In this document: positions 54,081-63,887 of the stretch, piece after piece
Layout of the letters: each line of letters opens with the position of its first letter
Position numbering within the stretch: the first letter of the stretch is position 1
Assembly (NCBI RefSeq): GCF_000508245.1
Contig: NC_023062.1
Span: forward strand, 248,001-312,000
DNA: 64,000 nucleotides
Reading direction: 5' to 3'
From: Mycoplasma ovis str. Michigan
GTDB taxonomy: Bacteria; Bacillota_I; Bacilli_A; Mycoplasmatales; Mycoplasmoidaceae
Notes under the pieces: generated by a model
What the model saw: only the letters and a program-made list of their open reading frames with translations
What the model was told of the DNA's origin: nothing
The model's database searches: none
Program-made: the position numbers and the translations under genes

Positions 54081-55190
54081 CTGTTCATACTTTTAAAAAA
54101 CTGAAAGTTAGTAGGTGGTTTATTAGCCTTTTTCGGGGTAAATGGGGTATCTTCCCATGCACTAATAAATTATTTCGGTAACTCTTCTAACAGCTCAAGT
54201 GTTAACTTAGAAAAGGTAACTACTAAATTATTAGCAAATGAGAATGGTAATCCCAAAACTGTTAACTTGAAATTAAAAAATGCTACTACAAAAGGATTAA
54301 GGATAGCAGAAAAATTATCCAAAAATAGCAAGATTTCTTCTGGAGCCTCCTTAAATATTTCTGATAATTCTTCCTTAATATAACTAGAAGAGAGTAGCAG
54401 AATATTAAATTCTGAAACTTCTGGTGATTTTATAAGGGGCATTTACAAAGAGATTGGTCGAGAAACTGATATAGCTTCCATTCACGAGGACACACAAGAA
54501 TTTTTCTTTGAGACTATAAAAGGAAAAGATTTAAGCACATATCTAAAAAATTTCAAAGAAGTTCAATCAAAGATTAAGGATTGAAAAGCAAAAGGAGGAC
54601 TAAATCGCACATTAGGTCGAGATGAAGCTATTTTTTCTACTATAGGTCAAGATGGTAAGGTTTCTCTTGAATAGATTTATTTAATATAAGCTAAATTACA
54701 AGAAATTACAAATAATTTACTTCAAAAATTAAAGAATACCAGTCCAGATTCAGTAATAAATATAGGCAGCTACTCAAAAGTAAAAAGTAAATATAGTTGA
54801 CAAGATGTTCAAAAAACTCTAAGATGAATTGATTGAAAGAAAAGGAATATAAAGTTTAGAGTTAAATTTCTGGATGAAGAGAAGAAAATAATTTTCAATC
54901 CAGAAAATAAAGAGGAAAGTTCTTATGGTTGAGGGGGTTGGGAGAAAAATCCATTTAGAATCTTTTTTGACTCCGAAGAAAAATACAACAAATCAATGCA
55001 AAAGTTAGAGGAAGCATAAGATTTACTGAAAAGATTTTTTGCTGGAAAAAATTTAATGACGACATTGGAAACAAAAACAGAGGCTATAGATTCTGAGGAT
55101 TTAAAGAAGATTGACAAAAATGAAAGCGTATTCCGCGAAAATATTTCTGAAGCCATATTAGATATTGAAATGCATGTGCAAATAAGTTAA
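54081..55190 (+). pseudogene. family I gene with four in-frame stops but no frameshift
   Basis: A single frame from 54081 to TAA 55188 reads as a family I protein (KLVGGLLAFFGVNGVSS N-terminus, helical middle, WGGWEKNPFRIFFDSEEKY near residue 285), broken by TAA 54381, TAG 54672, TAA 54687 and TAA 55017. No canonical start is left and no G tract is present. The lack of any indel over 1.1 kb is striking for a dead gene. Confidence 0.7.
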
Positions 55191-55384
55191 TTGAATGAAC
55201 TATTCCAGAGTCAATAAAACTAAAAATTCTTAATTAAAACCGGATTAAAAATCTTTTATTCGTTTACTACTTAATCTAAAAGAACTAACCAACTTAAACT
55301 AGCAACTTTTATAAATATAGCTAGTTAGCTAGCAAGAATCAGGATCTTTGAAAAAAATATTAATTTAGAATTGATTAGGGACAT

Positions 55385-56473
55385 TTGGTTTTTTGGTGTA
55401 CTACTACTAAATTGAAGACAGGCTCTAAATTATTTTTAGGAACAGCGGTTGTCGCAGGAACCGTTGGCATTACGTTTCTTGTTCTAAATAATAGTTTTGG
55501 AACAATTAGTCCAATCAAAGAAATAAATTTGCCTCGGGCGGGGCGATCAATAACTAGATCTCCGTCTTTAAATGGCAATACAAAATTTGAATTTAAAGAG
55601 ACAATTCCGAGCGAGAATACCATTTCTCTCGAAAATAATGTATCTCAATTTCCTCAAGTCAAGTTAGATTTAGATGATCCTTCTTATAAAGAATTAGATG
55701 TATCTACTTTTAAGAAGGAAGGAGCAGCTAACGAAAGCATTCAAAAAGTACACAGCGAAATAAAGACTTTAGGTCAATTAGAAAATATTAAAGATGAAGT
55801 TTCAGAAAGTTATCTTTCTATTCTTCAAAAATTCCTTGCTAAAGGTAAAAAAGAGGACATAAAAACTCATATTAGTAATGTCCAAGATGTTCAAAGACAA
55901 ATGAGAAAGTTAATGCCAAGAAATGAAGATGTTAATGGAATAACGCATTCACTAGGGCAAGAAAAAAGAAAGAGTTTAAAAAAGATTTATAAACTATACC
56001 GAAAACTTACTGTAGAACAAAATAAATTTTCAAAAAATCTAGGATCTCTAGTTAAAGATGCTCAAAAAGCTAAACAAGTGAGGAATTCCAGATCTTCCAT
56101 TTTTGAAGATCTCTCCCCTTATCTAAAGAAAATTAAATGGTCTGCTAAGGAAATCAATTTAACTAAAGAAGGTCCTATAAAAGGTCAACCTTATAAAGAT
56201 GATTGAGGTGATTGAAAAGATAATCCTTTTAGAAAGTTTTATGATAAGCAAGAAGATTTTCAAAAAGATCTGGAAGAAATAAATAAATTGATTGCAAATT
56301 TAAGTAAAGAAAGACAAGAAGTTAAGCGAAGGGACGAAACTTGAGTGGGACCGAAAACAGAAAAACAGTTATTAGATTATGAAAAGTGATGAACACGTCA
56401 AAAATTAGAAAATGCTAAATTCCTTGTTGAATTTAAAGTAGCTAAAAAATTATTGGAGAACATTGGAAAATAA
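55385..56473 (+). CDS. family I large coiled-coil surface protein, no G tract
   Basis: 362 residues, TTG start (an internal TTG at 55412 is also possible). Hydrophobic N-terminus (SKLFLGTAVVAGTVGITFLVL). Where the paralogs have G8 this gene has the mixed GGGCGGGG (LPRAGRSI), so it is probably not switchable by slippage. Helical body, WGDWKDNPFRKFYDKQEDF near residue 280. Intact. Confidence 0.78.
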
Positions 56474-56611
56474 TTCCTATAAATGTTTTTCAAAGGATAT
56501 TTTCCAGATATATTTCTCGATTATTTATTTGAAAGTTCTTTTAGTGAAAACTTAAGAAATTATCTAAAAATTAACCAAAAATAATCAAAGAATAATTTAA
56601 AAAAGTTATTT

Positions 56612-57112
56612 CTATTTTTTCTTAATAACTTTTCAAGTAGTGGAATTGCAGGAAAATAATTCTCCTCCTCCTTGCGTATTCATCTTGCAATCTTCGTGAG
56701 GATTTAGAACAGTTTTTTCATTATTACTTGCGTTAGTATAACTAAATACTAGGCTAGGCCAATCCAAAGTTTTTTCAGTCGAATCTTCTAGTTTCAGTAT
56801 TAATTTTTGTTTGAGGATTGTCTCAAAATTTTGCTTTAATTCTTTAATCTTTTTTGTACTTTTTTGTCTCCCGCCTGTTTCTTCAGAGTAAATCATCTCT
56901 AATTTATCTTCATTGCCAGTAGGGCATAAATATACTTGCTCAAAATTGCCCCTTTGTCCAACTTGTTTATCTAAAAGTCCTGTACAACCCTGAAAATCCT
57001 TTCTTAATTGTCCTGAATTTGCCGAACTGTTAAATAAAACAAATGGAGTAGATATCAATCCTCCTGTAGTGGCCAATCCAGCTAAAACCTTAGAGATTGT
57101 TGAAATACTCAT
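56612..57112 (-). CDS. family G secreted protein
   Basis: 166 residues, ATG start. N-terminus ISKVLAGLATTGGLISTPFVL; DFQGCTGLLD, QVYLCPTGN, DKLEMIYSEETGG, KIKELKQNF, KTLDWPSLVFSYT, EDCKMNTQGG and FSCNSTTWKVIKKK. Four cysteines conserved with 44285 and 58549. Unknown function. Confidence 0.76.
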
Positions 57113-57355
57113 TGTTAAGCTAAATTATTTTTGGGATTTTCAAAGATACTGTATGTATTTGCTTAAAAGTTTAATTGGACAAAGTTAAACAATTAAAGAA
57201 AACTGCTCTTTAATTTAGTTAATAAATTGTTTGTTTAGAAAAATAATTCAACATTTCTTCAGTCAATCCACAAAATACTAAATTTTCATCTATCCAGCAA
57301 TAAGTCTTATTTTTCGTTTCTAAGTTCGAATTATTTCATTAAATTTAAGAAAAAA

Positions 57356-58446
57356 ATGAATAGAAAGATTAAGTTGCTTGTTGGAGGTTCAAGTTTTGCT
57401 CTAGTTAATGGAATAACACTACCAATACTGGAGAATAATTTCAATATTTTTAATTATCTCGATCTTTCTACTATAGTTGCTGGGGGGGGCAAAAGATTCT
57501 ATCCACAACTAACTTAAAAACATTTAATCAGCCTGAAAGATCTCTAGAAATAAAAAATAAAGAAATAAAAGATAGTGAATTAAAAGTCATAGCTACTACT
57601 TCATTACCACAAACCAAATTAGAGTTAGACAACGCCAATTCACAATCTTTTTCTTTGAGTTCTCTAAATCCAGAACCAATAAAATTACCCTCTATTCAAA
57701 ATATCTACCAAGAAATTGATAAAGAAGGTTCAATTGATGAATTAGAGAAAAAGGTTAACTTTGAGTATCCACAGTTATCTTGAAAGTATTTGCCTTTTGA
57801 TTCAAGCGGTAGGAAAAGTCTCTTAGATAATTTCAAAAGTGCTAAAGCAAAAGTTAACAAGTGAAATCAATTACAAAGTCAAAGAAAAAATGGAAGTGAT
57901 GTTGGCTCTTTTTTCTCAGATGATGCTTTAGACAAACACGAAAGACTAAGCATTGAAAAATTTTTTTGTTTTCAAAACGATTTAAAGGATTTGCGAGTGA
58001 GATTGACAAAAGAACTTAAAGAAATTGGGAGAATCGATTTAGAAGCTACAACATTAAGTGAGAAAAAAATCTGCCAAGATTTCAAAAAATCTCTATCTCA
58101 AATTCATTGGACAAAAGAAAGAGTAAAAATAAAAAATTTTCCTAGGGGTAGCCAAGGCTTCTCCAATGATTCAGGGTGAGGAGATTGACAAAAATCAAAT
58201 CCATATAGGCATTTTTATAATTCAGAAAATGAATTTGCGGAGGCTATTGTTCTCTTGCAAGCAAAGCAAGTTTGAATTGATTCTCAGAAAAGAACATTAG
58301 TTGCATCTAAAGAAATGATCCCATCAATCCCAAGGGCGCAGCAACATTTCAGAAGGCAAGAGGGAAGGCTAAAAACATTAGAGTCAAGAACTTCATCACA
58401 TATAGAAATGAAAGTTGCTTCTAAATTACTTAGTATGATTGATTAA
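57356..58446 (+). pseudogene. family I gene, out of frame at its G8 tract (phase OFF)
   Basis: ATG start and hydrophobic N-terminus (KIKLLVGGSSFALVNGITLP). Through G8 at 57482-57489 the frame reads AGGGKRFYPQLT and stops. The remaining ~315 codons, with typical helices and WGDWQKSNPYRHFYNSENEF, are open in the next frame up to TAA 58444. Nine (or six) G would fuse the two parts into a 363-residue protein (AGGGQKILST). Apart from the tract I see no lesion, so this looks like a silent but intact contingency gene. Confidence 0.82.
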
Positions 58447-58548
58447 TTTTTTTTGAATTAGATTTACTAGTTTAATTCAGGAGTTTTTGTTTATGCAAAA
58501 ACTTTTTGACAGAAAACCCAAGAACTAACTACAGACTAATTTAAAAAG

Positions 58549-59052
58549 TTAATTTTTTCTTTTTTTAATAACTTCTCAAGTGGAATTGCACTTGAATAAC
58601 TTTTCTTCGTTTGGAGTCATTTGGCAATCTGTTTCTGGAATTAAAGTTTTTTGACTAGAACCTCCGGTGTCTGTATATTTGAATAACAGGCTAGGTCAAT
58701 TTAATTCTCGTTTAATCTCATTATTTTCCAATTTCACTTTCATCTTGGGTTGGTGCAATCTGCCATCAATTTGTTGTTCCAATTCCTTAATCTTTACTGC
58801 ATCTTTTCGTTCTTCACTTCCATTTTCAGAATAAAACATTTCTAATTTATTTTCTATTCCAGCAGGACACAAATATATTTGCTCATTATTTCTTGGTCTA
58901 TCAATACCATCTAAAAGTCCTGTACAATCCCTAAAACTCTTATCTAATTGTTCCGAATTAGCTGATCTATTAGTTAATAAAAAAGGAGTAGCAACAACAC
59001 CTCCAACAATTGCTATTCCTGTGGCAAACTTAGAAATTAATGAAAAACTCAT
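58549..59052 (-). CDS. family G secreted protein
   Basis: 167 residues, ATG start. N-terminus ISKFATGIAIVGGVVATPFLL; FRDCTGLLDGID, QIYLCPAG, NKLEMFYSENG, KIKELEQQ, RELNWPSLLFKYTD, DCQMTPNEEKLFKCNSTWEVIKK. Close to 56612, and with a similar upstream sequence, suggesting tandem duplication around the family I gene at 57356. Confidence 0.76.
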
Positions 59053-59174
59053 TATTCCTCTAAATTATTTGTGGAACTTGAAAGAGTTGCTTCACTATGT
59101 TTTTTGCAAAATTTAATTCCTAAAAGGCCAATCATCAAAAAAATTGATTTTATTGAATGCTTAACTGTATTTTT

Positions 59175-59478
59175 TTATTGCTTGCTCATAGCAAACATAA
59201 TAAGTATCGCTACTATCAAACCATAAATTGCTACTGATTCGCAAACTGCTGCTCCCACAATAAATTGCCTGAAAATTAAAGCCTCAACTTCAGGATTTCT
59301 AGCTAAAGATTCTACTGCCTTCCCCCCCTATATAACCTTGAGCTATAGCCGCACCTAATCCTGCCAGAATATCCACTCCAGCCCCAATTCCTCTGGTAGT
59401 GTTATTACTATCTGAAAAAACCAAACCATTGCCCCCCCCGAAATTAAATAATTTGTATAAAAAATATTGCCAACCCAT
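59175..59478 (-). pseudogene. extra atpE-like gene, frameshifted by a G7 run (OFF)
   Basis: ATG at 59478, an N-terminal extension carrying an in-frame G8 run (C8 at 59432-59439, FGGGNG), then the c-subunit sequence GIGAGVDILAGLGAAIAQGYIGG. At C7 (59322-59328 on the plus strand) the frame shifts; the 61727 copy has TCCCTCC-type six-base spacing there. With six G the frame continues through KAVESLARNPEVEALIF, the CESVAIYGL helix and MSKQ to TAA. So one slip separates this copy from a full c subunit. Confidence 0.78.
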
Positions 59479-59526
59479 TAGCTAAATATTTACTTGGTTT
59501 ATTTTTAGCTTCTTGATTATGGAAAA

Positions 59527-60510
59527 TTAAGAACTTAATTGAATTTCTCTTGATTTATCACTTTTATTTTTTAATATCTCTTCATTAAATTTTTCTTTTC
59601 ATTTATGGAAAATACTTTCCTGATTTTTTAATGAAGAAAAATAAGAATAAGAATTTTTTAATTTCTTATTCAATCCATTAATTTCTTCAGAAACTTTATT
59701 GGCTTCTTTACTTTTTTCAGAAACGGATTCATTTAATTTTTCTATTTCTTGAGTAAGAGTTTTTAACAATTGTTCTTGGTGATTGTATTCGTCTGTCGCC
59801 ATTGCCAGTGTAAATGCTGCAAACATTGATCTCAAGTTGTAATCTCCATTTGAGTCTTTTACCTCTTTAATCATTTTCAAAAGAGATTCCTGTATCTTTT
59901 TCAACTCTTCTTTGGCTTTGTTAGCCCCTTTTAAACCTTCTCCGGGGGGGGCACTTGATTCGTCGAGTTGACAATTCCCTGAAGCTTCCTCTTTTTGTGC
60001 AATTAAACAGTTAATAGTTGTTAAATGTTTCTCCCAGCTTTGCAGAGCTTCTTGCAGTTTTACATAACTTTCTTGGATCTTTTTTTGCAATTCTTTTTGT
60101 TTTTCTGCTTCTAATTTCTGGACACTTGCTTCTTGGAACTTCTTATTCTTCTCCATAAGTGTTTTGAAAAATTCAGAAATGGTGTCAAACAATTTTTTTA
60201 ATTTTTCTTCTGATTGCGAAATACTTTGAAAAAGTGCTTTTATTTTTTGAAACTCCAGAGTTTTTAAGAATTTGGCACTAGCTTCTGCAGATAAAAACTT
60301 TTTAAACTTTTCATTCAAAATTTTTAATTTTTGGTCGGCCTGCTCATACAAAACTTTGAAATTGTATTCTTCAAATGAAGAATCTTTCTCATAAATATGA
60401 TTTGCCCAATTTGAATTTTGAAAATATGGATATAAAACAGAAGTAATTGTTCCGGAAGAAAGAATCCCAGTTGCAATTCCAATTAATTTGGAAGTAAGAA
60501 ACATAAACAA
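59527..60510 (-). CDS. family J coiled-coil protein with N-terminal anchor, tract in mid-gene, in frame
   Basis: 327 residues from TTG 60510 (ATG 60504 also possible). N-terminal hydrophobic SKLIGIATGILSSGTITSVLYPYFQN, then almost continuous Lys/Glu/Gln coiled coil. A G8 on the plus strand (59944-59951), i.e. C8 in the coding strand, encodes SSAPPGEG in the middle of the protein, next to CLIAQ and NCQLD. A TGA Trp codon extends the C-terminus. Paralog 62052-63095. Each J gene is followed on its strand by an atpE copy. Confidence 0.75.
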
Positions 60511-60575
60511 TTACCTTTTATTTAATACTTTTTGCTTACTACGAGTAATTAAGAATATGAATAGACAATTCAAAA

Positions 60576-61707
60576 ATGTTACATATTTTTGTTGCCAATA
60601 AACAAACTCTAAAGATATATCTAGAGCATTTATTTGTTGGAATTGGAAAAGAAGGAGAGATGTCTCCCTTCCTCAAAAAATGTAATGTAAATCACAATTG
60701 AACAAAGGAAAAAGTATTAGTAAAGATGCTGTCTGATATTTCTAGAGTTAGAGAGGGGGATAAGATAGTTTTTTATTTACAAGAAGCTTGAAATCAGAAG
60801 GGTAAGTTTTTTGGAGTTTTTGAAGCTCAGTCTAGAGCTTTTTTTGATGAAATTGATAACCATAATTTCTTACTTCAAGAATTAAAAAAAGAAATACCTT
60901 ATAGATTATTAATAAAACCTTGAAAGGTTTTTGCCAAAGGGATAGTCGAACAAGAAATACTAGATGATCTTGATTGCAAAGAAAAGCCTTGACAAATGTA
61001 CTGAAACTTAATTTATAGAAAAATAAAAGGGAATCGTTGTTGTGTGGCAATAACAGAATTTGCAGAAAGAGAACTTATAAAAAAATTCATTGCAATTAAC
61101 AATGATAGTTCTTTGGTCGGGGATAATTTCTCTTTTGATTTAGAAAAAGAAGAAATTGTCCTAACTGATCAAAGGAAAGATATATATAGGGAGACAAGAA
61201 AGTTGTGATATTCGTTCAAGATTTATCTATAGGTTTTGAAGGAGCAATTATTGCGAGAGTCATTTGCAAGCTTATATCATGCAAAATTTCGATAATTCTC
61301 CTTTAAAAGAAATATTTTTACCTGAACCATCTAATTCATTCTGAATAGGAAACTCAGTATCTTGTGGAACTGGTTTGGAAAAAATAGATATATTAATTAA
61401 GCAAGAAAATAGAGACAATATTTTTATAAAAATCATTGAATTAAAAGATACAAATGTTGATTTAAAAACAATTAATGAAAGATTTTCTATGTATATTAAG
61501 TGAGTTCTTCAATATTTTGTTCCTAGTTATCTCGAACTCAAAAAGAAAATAGTTATTATTCCTTGTTTATTTAACAGAGAAGACGAATGTGTAAATCTAC
61601 TAGATAATTGGGAAACTAAAAATTCAACAACAAATTTAGAAATATATAAGCCAGAAAATATTCTATTTGAGGCAAAAGGTAATCAAGTATGTTTTAGAAA
61701 GATTTAA
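60576..61707 (+). pseudogene. EVE/PUA-like domain plus nuclease-like domain, split by a frameshift
   Basis: First frame (ATG 60576 to TAG 61230): 218 residues resembling the EVE/PUA-like fold (HIFVANK, REGDKIVFYLQEAWNQKGKFFGVFEA, PYRLLIKPWKVF). Second frame, one base over, is open from about 61165 to TAA 61705: IRSRFIYRFW, ESHLQAYIMQNF, then GLEKIDILI ... IKIIELKD, a likely PD-(D/E)xK nuclease core. The joint lies near the TATATATA at 61180-61190. One indel would fuse them; or the second is started at ATT 61210. EVE-nuclease fusions act as modification-dependent restriction enzymes in other bacteria; assignment here is by pattern only. Confidence 0.55.
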
Positions 61708-61726
61708 AAACTAACTATTAAAAAAT

Positions 61727-62026
61727 CTATTTTATGGCAAACATGATTAATATGGCAACAATTAAACCATAAATAGCTACAGATTCACAAACTGCAGCTC
61801 CCACTATAAACTGCTTAAAGATTAGGGCTTCAACTTCAGGGTTTCTAGCTAAAGACTCAACAGCCTTCCCTCCTATGTAACCTTGTGCTATAGCGGCTCC
61901 TAGACCAGCTAGTATTGCAACTCCTGCACCAATACCTTTATACATGTCCTGACTCTGAAATAATAAAAAGTTGTTGTAGATATAAGAAACAAGTTCTCCA
62001 AAAATTCCCTTTTGCCCCCCCCGCAT
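61727..62026 (-). CDS. atpE: ATP synthase c subunit with a G8-containing N-terminal extension
   Basis: 99 residues from ATG 62026. The c-ring hairpin is complete: MYKGIGAGVAILAGLGAAIAQG, polar loop ARNPEVE, and second helix with the ion-binding Glu81 in AVCESVAIYGL. The usual start corresponds to ATG 61945 (residue 28); the preceding 27 residues (MRGGQKGIF ...) are extra and begin on a G8 run (C8 at 62015-62022). Eight G are in frame. A slip would remove the long form but could leave the normal form from the inner ATG. No other ATP synthase subunit gene is in the window. Confidence 0.85.
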   Translation of the reverse strand: MRGGQKGIFGELVSYIYNNFLLFQSQDMYKGIGAGVAILAGLGAAIAQGYIGGKAVESLARNPEVEALIFKQFIVGAAVCESVAIYGLIVAILIMFAIK

Positions 62027-62051
62027 TCCGACTATATATTAGTTAATAATC

Positions 62052-63095
62052 CTATAATTCCTGCTTGTCCTCTCTATCTAAATCACTGTTATTTTTTAAC
62101 AGGCTTTCTTCAAGTTTTGTTTTTCAGCTATTCAAATTAACTTCTTGTTGTTTAAGTTTTGTATATGTTTGATGATTAGAAATAAGTTTCTTTTGAGAAC
62201 TATTAATTTCTGTTATTAATTTTTTTGTTTTTTCTCCTTTGGATTTAATATCTGACTCTAAATTATTTTTTTGAGAATTAAGAAACTTTATTCATCCCTC
62301 CAAGAAGAGAAGTTTGGAAAATAATAATTTTTCTTGTACTCTAGCCAAAGCATGTTTAACCTTATATTCATTGTTCTTTGTTTCCATTTCAGAAATCAAT
62401 TGAGTTAATTCTTTACTTACTTCCTCCAATTCTTTTTTAGCTTTTTCTGCTCCGCCTCCTCCAGAACCATTAGTTGACTCTGCCCCCCCCGAAGCTACAG
62501 AACTAGTTATAGGTAAAACTGGAAATATAGAGTTAATTAATTTTGTAATACCACCAATTATGGTCTTCTTGCAATTTTGTTTTATTGCACAATTAATTTC
62601 TATCATAGAATCTTCCCAAGTTGTAAGTGCATCACTCAATTTAGAGTAGGCATCCTTTAAAGCAGATTGAAGTTTCTGTTCTTTTTCAGTTTGTAATTTT
62701 TCTTGTGTAGATGTAGAAATTTCCTCATATTTTTCATTTAATTTTTTTATTTGAGAAACAATTTCTTTATATAAATTAGTAAGTTGATTTTCTGCCTGAG
62801 ATAACTTCTCAAATATTTTGTCAATATTGTAGTAAGCGACTTGTTTTCAAATATTAGTTATTGTTTTTGCCAAACTAAACTTTGAGATTTTTGACTTTAA
62901 TACTTCGATATTTTCCTTAGCTTCCTGATCTAATTTTTGAAAATCAAACTTATTTTTTGAAAGATCTTCTTTGAATATGACATTTGAAAAAACACCTGCT
63001 TCTGTATTTTGAAAATAAGGAATCAAAAATGCTGAAGCTGTTCCTGAAGAAATAACAGTTCCAGCTAAACCTATGAGTTTAGCTAGAAGGAACAC
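62052..63095 (-). CDS. family J coiled-coil protein with N-terminal anchor, G8 tract in mid-gene, in frame
   Basis: 347 residues, GTG start. N-terminal LLAKLIGLAGTVISSGTASAFLIPYFQN, then long Lys/Glu/Gln coiled coils, interrupted by a Gly/Ser insert SVASGGAESTNGSGGGG that contains a G8 run (C8 at 62483-62490), next to Cys pair CAIKQNC. Several internal TGA Trp codons. Its stop is 26 bp before the downstream atpE ATG. Unknown function; the pairing with atpE recalls an Fo b-type stalk but length and sequence do not support that call. Confidence 0.74.
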
Positions 63096-63193
63096 TAATA
63101 AATTGGATATTTAATTACCAAGCCCAATCCTATCCTCTTACTTAAATGATATTTTCAGTTAAGTAATGCATTAAAAGCAACTACAATGGGTAA

Positions 63194-63826
63194 CTAAATT
63201 AAATCTGTTGGTTGCTGAAATTCTTCTAAATCAACAGAAAGACCTTGTAATTCTTCTGGTTTTTTATTGAGATTAGTTAATTTCTTTTCAAATAGATGAG
63301 GGTTCATATTTTTTAATGTTTCTGTATCTACTAACTCTGAAAGTGAATAATTTACGTAGTCAAAAGGTTTATATCCAAAAAGAAATACAAAAGGAAGGAG
63401 GCTAAAAAATAAGGAGAGCCTGACTGTGGATTTACATTTTTGTAAATGTAAACCTTCATTTGATTTAGTCTTATACTTTAATAGTTCTCTTGATTGGGAG
63501 CAATAGAGATAATAAATGAAATAAGTGAAAAAAGTATAAACACCAAAAATACCAAAACTTCAATGAGAGGCACTACTTACTAAGCATCCAACAGGCAAAG
63601 TTATTAGAGATACTATACAAAGCCCTAGCTGAAAAAACTTCAAAATCTTGAATCACCTTAATATCTTTTTTCATATTGTTAGTCATTTATTCAGTCCATG
63701 TTCAATTTTGAGGTATTTTTTAGTTTCTTGTTTATTGGTTGGATTTTCAAAATTATTTCATCTACTCTTTTTTGATAGTCATTTACAAAAAGCAACAAGT
63801 CCAAATAACTTAAAAAGACCTGCCAA
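63194..63826 (-). CDS. membrane protein of unknown function
   Basis: 210 residues, TTG start. Basic, Trp-rich N-terminal third, TM segments around LCIVSLITLPVGCLV, FGIFGVYTFFTYFIYYLY and SLFFSLLPFVFLFGY, then an acidic C-terminal tail (LSELVDTET ... FQQPTDLI). No domain recognised. Lies between atpE copy 3 and family J in the same direction. Confidence 0.6.
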
Positions 63827-63887
63827 TTAATTACTTTTTTTAAGTATTTTTAAAAGATTTTTGAATGAAAGAAATAAAAATCAATTA

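Noticed and set aside
62052-63095. Fo b subunit (atpF) from position beside atpE
   Set aside because: Twice the usual length, Gly/Ser insert and anchor do not match b subunits; order J-atpE is also not the usual E-F order.
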